From assembly GCA_031277235.1 (NCBI GenBank), contig JAITMT010000283.1, forward strand, positions 1-7,025: a stretch of DNA of 7,025 nucleotides, in the 5' to 3' direction. The translations under genes were made by a program, and so were the position numbers. The notes under the pieces are model-generated. The model saw nothing but the letters and a program-made list of their open reading frames with translations, had not been told where the DNA came from and made no database searches. Origin of the DNA: Tannerella sp. (lineage in GTDB: Bacteria > Bacteroidota > Bacteroidia > Bacteroidales > Tannerellaceae). Below, in pieces: positions 5,045 through 7,025 of this stretch (its first letter is position 1; every line of letters starts with the position of its first letter).

Positions 5045-7021
5045 TCAATACATATTATAAGTAGTACCCGTAACAATAAATTCCGTGCGACGATTGTATT
5101 GATCGGCAATTTCCTGTTGATCAGGCGTTAAGGTAAGGATAAATGCTTCCGTCAGGATTTCGCCTTCCTGCAGGAAACCGTTTTCTTCCGTCATTTTTTT
5201 CGTAACGGTTTTCGGTACGGTTTCGCCGTAGCCTTTGGCGGAGAGGCGGTCAGGCGCAATTCCGGCTGCAATCAGGTAATCTACAACCGATTGCGCACGA
5301 CGCTGCGCCAAATCTTCGTTGTATTTGTCCGTACCCTTGCTGTCGGTGTGCGAACCCATTTCAATCGTTACATTCGGGTTGTCGTTCAGCACTTTAACGA
5401 TTTCATCAAGCGCTTCTTTCGATTCGGGAAGGAGTGTCGCCTTGTCAAATTCATAGAAAATATTTTCCACAACGGTGGGACGATATATCGGAGAAAGGTA
5501 GAAATCAACGTAATACGTTTCGCTTTTCTCGGTTGAATCGGTTTTCAATTCGACATTCTGATTCAAATATCCCGGCGCGCTTGCCATCATCACATAATTG
5601 ATATCCCGCTCCAATTCAACCCGATACGAGCCATCAACCCGGGCAAACAGTTTTTCGTTCAGTCCGTCCCTGCCGACAATACGGACGATGGCGCTATCCA
5701 ACGGATTTTCCTCAGCATCAGACACATATCCTTCTATAAAAATGGTAATTGTCGGTTTTTCCAGAGAAAAAAGATGGTCGTAACCGCGCGCGTCGTTGCG
5801 ATTGGACGAAAAGAAACCGCGTTCCCGACCGTTTTCAAACGTAATTCCGAAGTCGTCGCCCGAAGAATTGACCGGCGCGCCCATGTTTTCCACTTTCCAT
5901 TTTCCCGTGGCGCTGTCGAGAGTCGCCTTGAACAAGTCCAGTCCGCCCATTCCGGGATGCCCGTTGGAGGCGAAGTACAACGTAACCGAATCCCTGATGT
6001 AGGGAAACATCTCGTCGCCTTCGGTGTTGATTTCGTCGCCCAGATTTTCGACGCCTGCAAAATCGCTCGTACCCACCAGACGCGCCCGAAAAATGTCTCT
6101 CCCGCCATACGAATTAACGTCGGAAACGAAATACAGATATTTGCCGTCGGGCGAAACGGACGGATGACCGACGTTGGTCAGCGAATCGTTGATAATTGCA
6201 GCCTTTTGTCCGGTTCCCCACGCCGCGCCGCTGCGGGTGGAAATGTAGATTTCGGACGGCTTGCTCGCCAGCGAATCACTGGCGCAATAGGTGTAATACA
6301 TGGTATTTCCGTCTCTTGAGAACGATGGCGTGCCTTCGTCATACTCGGTATTGACGGCGTCTTCCAACTTTTCGGGCTGTAGCCAGACGCCTTTTTCATC
6401 TTTTGTTACCTTGTATAAATCATTGGTTAGCAAGCCTGTAATCATACTGACCGAATCCCTGTTCACTTTTTTCGCGCGCGACGAAGCAAAATAGATTTCG
6501 TCCGATTTTTCGCCTGCCAGCATCGGACTGAACTCGCCGTACCGCGAATTGAAACTCTCAGCCCTTTTAACCTGGTAGAGATTGGGGTTTTTCGCCATGG
6601 AATCAGCCATTTGACAGCCTTTGATTCCATTCTGCGCCAGTTCGCTTTCGGGATTTAGCGCCAGAAATTCGCTGTAATATTTCATCGCTTCGTTGTAGCG
6701 TCCGGCGGTGTGCAACGTCTGCGCCATGCGGATATACAGCAGACTGTCGGGATAATTGTATCGAAGCGCGTTCATGTAGCCGCTGATAGCACGTGGAATG
6801 TTGTTAATCTTCTGATTACAAAGCCCCAGGCGATAGGAAATGTAGGCGCGCTTGTCCTTTTCCGTAGATTTGGTTTTTGCATACAGTTTACGGTACATGT
6901 TGGCGGCTTCATAATATTCCCCTATGCGTTGCTTTTCTTCGGCAACGCTCAGTTTCACGGACTTACACGAAAAAATCGTCCATCCGAGCAAAAGAATCCA
7001 TATATATCGCGTGAATCGCAT
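5045..7021 (-). CDS. porE: PorE-like outer-membrane lipoprotein: TPR, beta-propeller, CRD and OmpA peptidoglycan-binding domains
   Basis: 658 residues. Seen: lipoprotein signal with lipobox I-F-S-C and acylated C19; TPR-like helices (about 27-140, e.g. GRYNEAMKYYSEFLALNP); PD40/WD40-like propeller (about 155-420) with repeated blade motifs such as PSFSRDGNTMYY, PSVSPDGKYLYF and GFFSSNRND; a carboxypeptidase-regulatory-like beta domain (about 427-510); an OmpA_C domain (about 518-655). In the last, SHTDSKG and LAQRRAQSV place D560 and R575 fifteen residues apart, the spacing of the Asp/Arg pair that binds diaminopimelate in OmpA. The insertion at 604-642 before NRRTEF is usual in Bacteroidetes OmpA proteins. 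Known: Porphyromonas PorE has this domain order and anchors the type IX secretion system to peptidoglycan. Relatives occur in species without that system, and no other T9SS gene is in view, so a general cell-envelope role remains possible. The start is 4 bp from the window edge but fits the signal peptide. Confidence 0.8.
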   Translation of the reverse strand: MRFTRYIWILLLGWTIFSCKSVKLSVAEEKQRIGEYYEAANMYRKLYAKTKSTEKDKRAYISYRLGLCNQKINNIPRAISGYMNALRYNYPDSLLYIRMAQTLHTAGRYNEAMKYYSEFLALNPESELAQNGIKGCQMADSMAKNPNLYQVKRAESFNSRYGEFSPMLAGEKSDEIYFASSRAKKVNRDSVSMITGLLTNDLYKVTKDEKGVWLQPEKLEDAVNTEYDEGTPSFSRDGNTMYYTYCASDSLASKPSEIYISTRSGAAWGTGQKAAIINDSLTNVGHPSVSPDGKYLYFVSDVNSYGGRDIFRARLVGTSDFAGVENLGDEINTEGDEMFPYIRDSVTLYFASNGHPGMGGLDLFKATLDSATGKWKVENMGAPVNSSGDDFGITFENGRERGFFSSNRNDARGYDHLFSLEKPTITIFIEGYVSDAEENPLDSAIVRIVGRDGLNEKLFARVDGSYRVELERDINYVMMASAPGYLNQNVELKTDSTEKSETYYVDFYLSPIYRPTVVENIFYEFDKATLLPESKEALDEIVKVLNDNPNVTIEMGSHTDSKGTDKYNEDLAQRRAQSVVDYLIAAGIAPDRLSAKGYGETVPKTVTKKMTEENGFLQEGEILTEAFILTLTPDQQEIADQYNRRTEFIVTGTTYNMY

Positions 7022-7025
7022 ACAG

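Noticed and set aside
5774..6319. Open frame of 181 codons on the + strand
   Set aside because: It lies wholly antisense to the propeller-coding part of the PorE-like gene, has a low-complexity Arg/Val-rich product without recognisable domain, and no promoter or leader of its own. It is a shadow of the real gene.

Overview
The window reads as a chromosome segment from a member of the phylum Bacteroidota, most likely order Bacteroidales. Three things point there. The genes use A-rich leaders without a clear Shine-Dalgarno sequence. The only promoter-like motif fits the Bacteroidetes -7 consensus TAnnTTTG. The protein families (split ResB/CcsA, NrfHA, a PorE-type TPR/propeller/OmpA lipoprotein) have the form usual in Bacteroidales. 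All real genes lie on the minus strand, and coding density is high.

Reading in the direction of transcription (right to left), 7021-5045 encodes a PorE-like outer-membrane lipoprotein: lipobox, TPR, PD40 beta-propeller, carboxypeptidase-regulatory-like domain, OmpA_C peptidoglycan-binding domain. It is followed by a 167-bp AT-rich intergenic region (4878-5044). This is the only sizeable non-coding stretch, and it is unusually rich in symmetry elements. It holds a -7-like box, a CRP/FNR-geometry dyad, a 10-bp inverted repeat, an 11-bp near-perfect direct repeat and one perfect DnaA-box 9-mer.

From 4877 to the left edge runs one compact five-gene cluster with gaps of 11, 13, 3 and 21 bp: nrfH (membrane tetraheme quinol dehydrogenase), nrfA (pentaheme ammonia-forming nitrite reductase with the CxxCK catalytic heme site), an alginate-export-family outer-membrane beta-barrel, resB, and the first 90 codons of ccsA, which is cut by the window edge. 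Together they form a dissimilatory nitrite-to-ammonia (DNRA) module. NrfH would pass electrons from menaquinol to NrfA. The ResB/CcsA pair would attach the hemes (4 + 5 per NrfH/NrfA pair, including the non-standard lysine-ligated one). The beta-barrel may give small ions passage through the outer membrane.

The nrfHA core is well-known biology. The less explained parts are the barrel gene fixed between nrfA and the heme-attachment genes, the linked split heme lyase as a possible counterpart of the Wolinella NrfI enzyme, and the layered repeats upstream of nrfH. I found no mobile element, RNA gene or CRISPR array, and no sign of an entirely new system.
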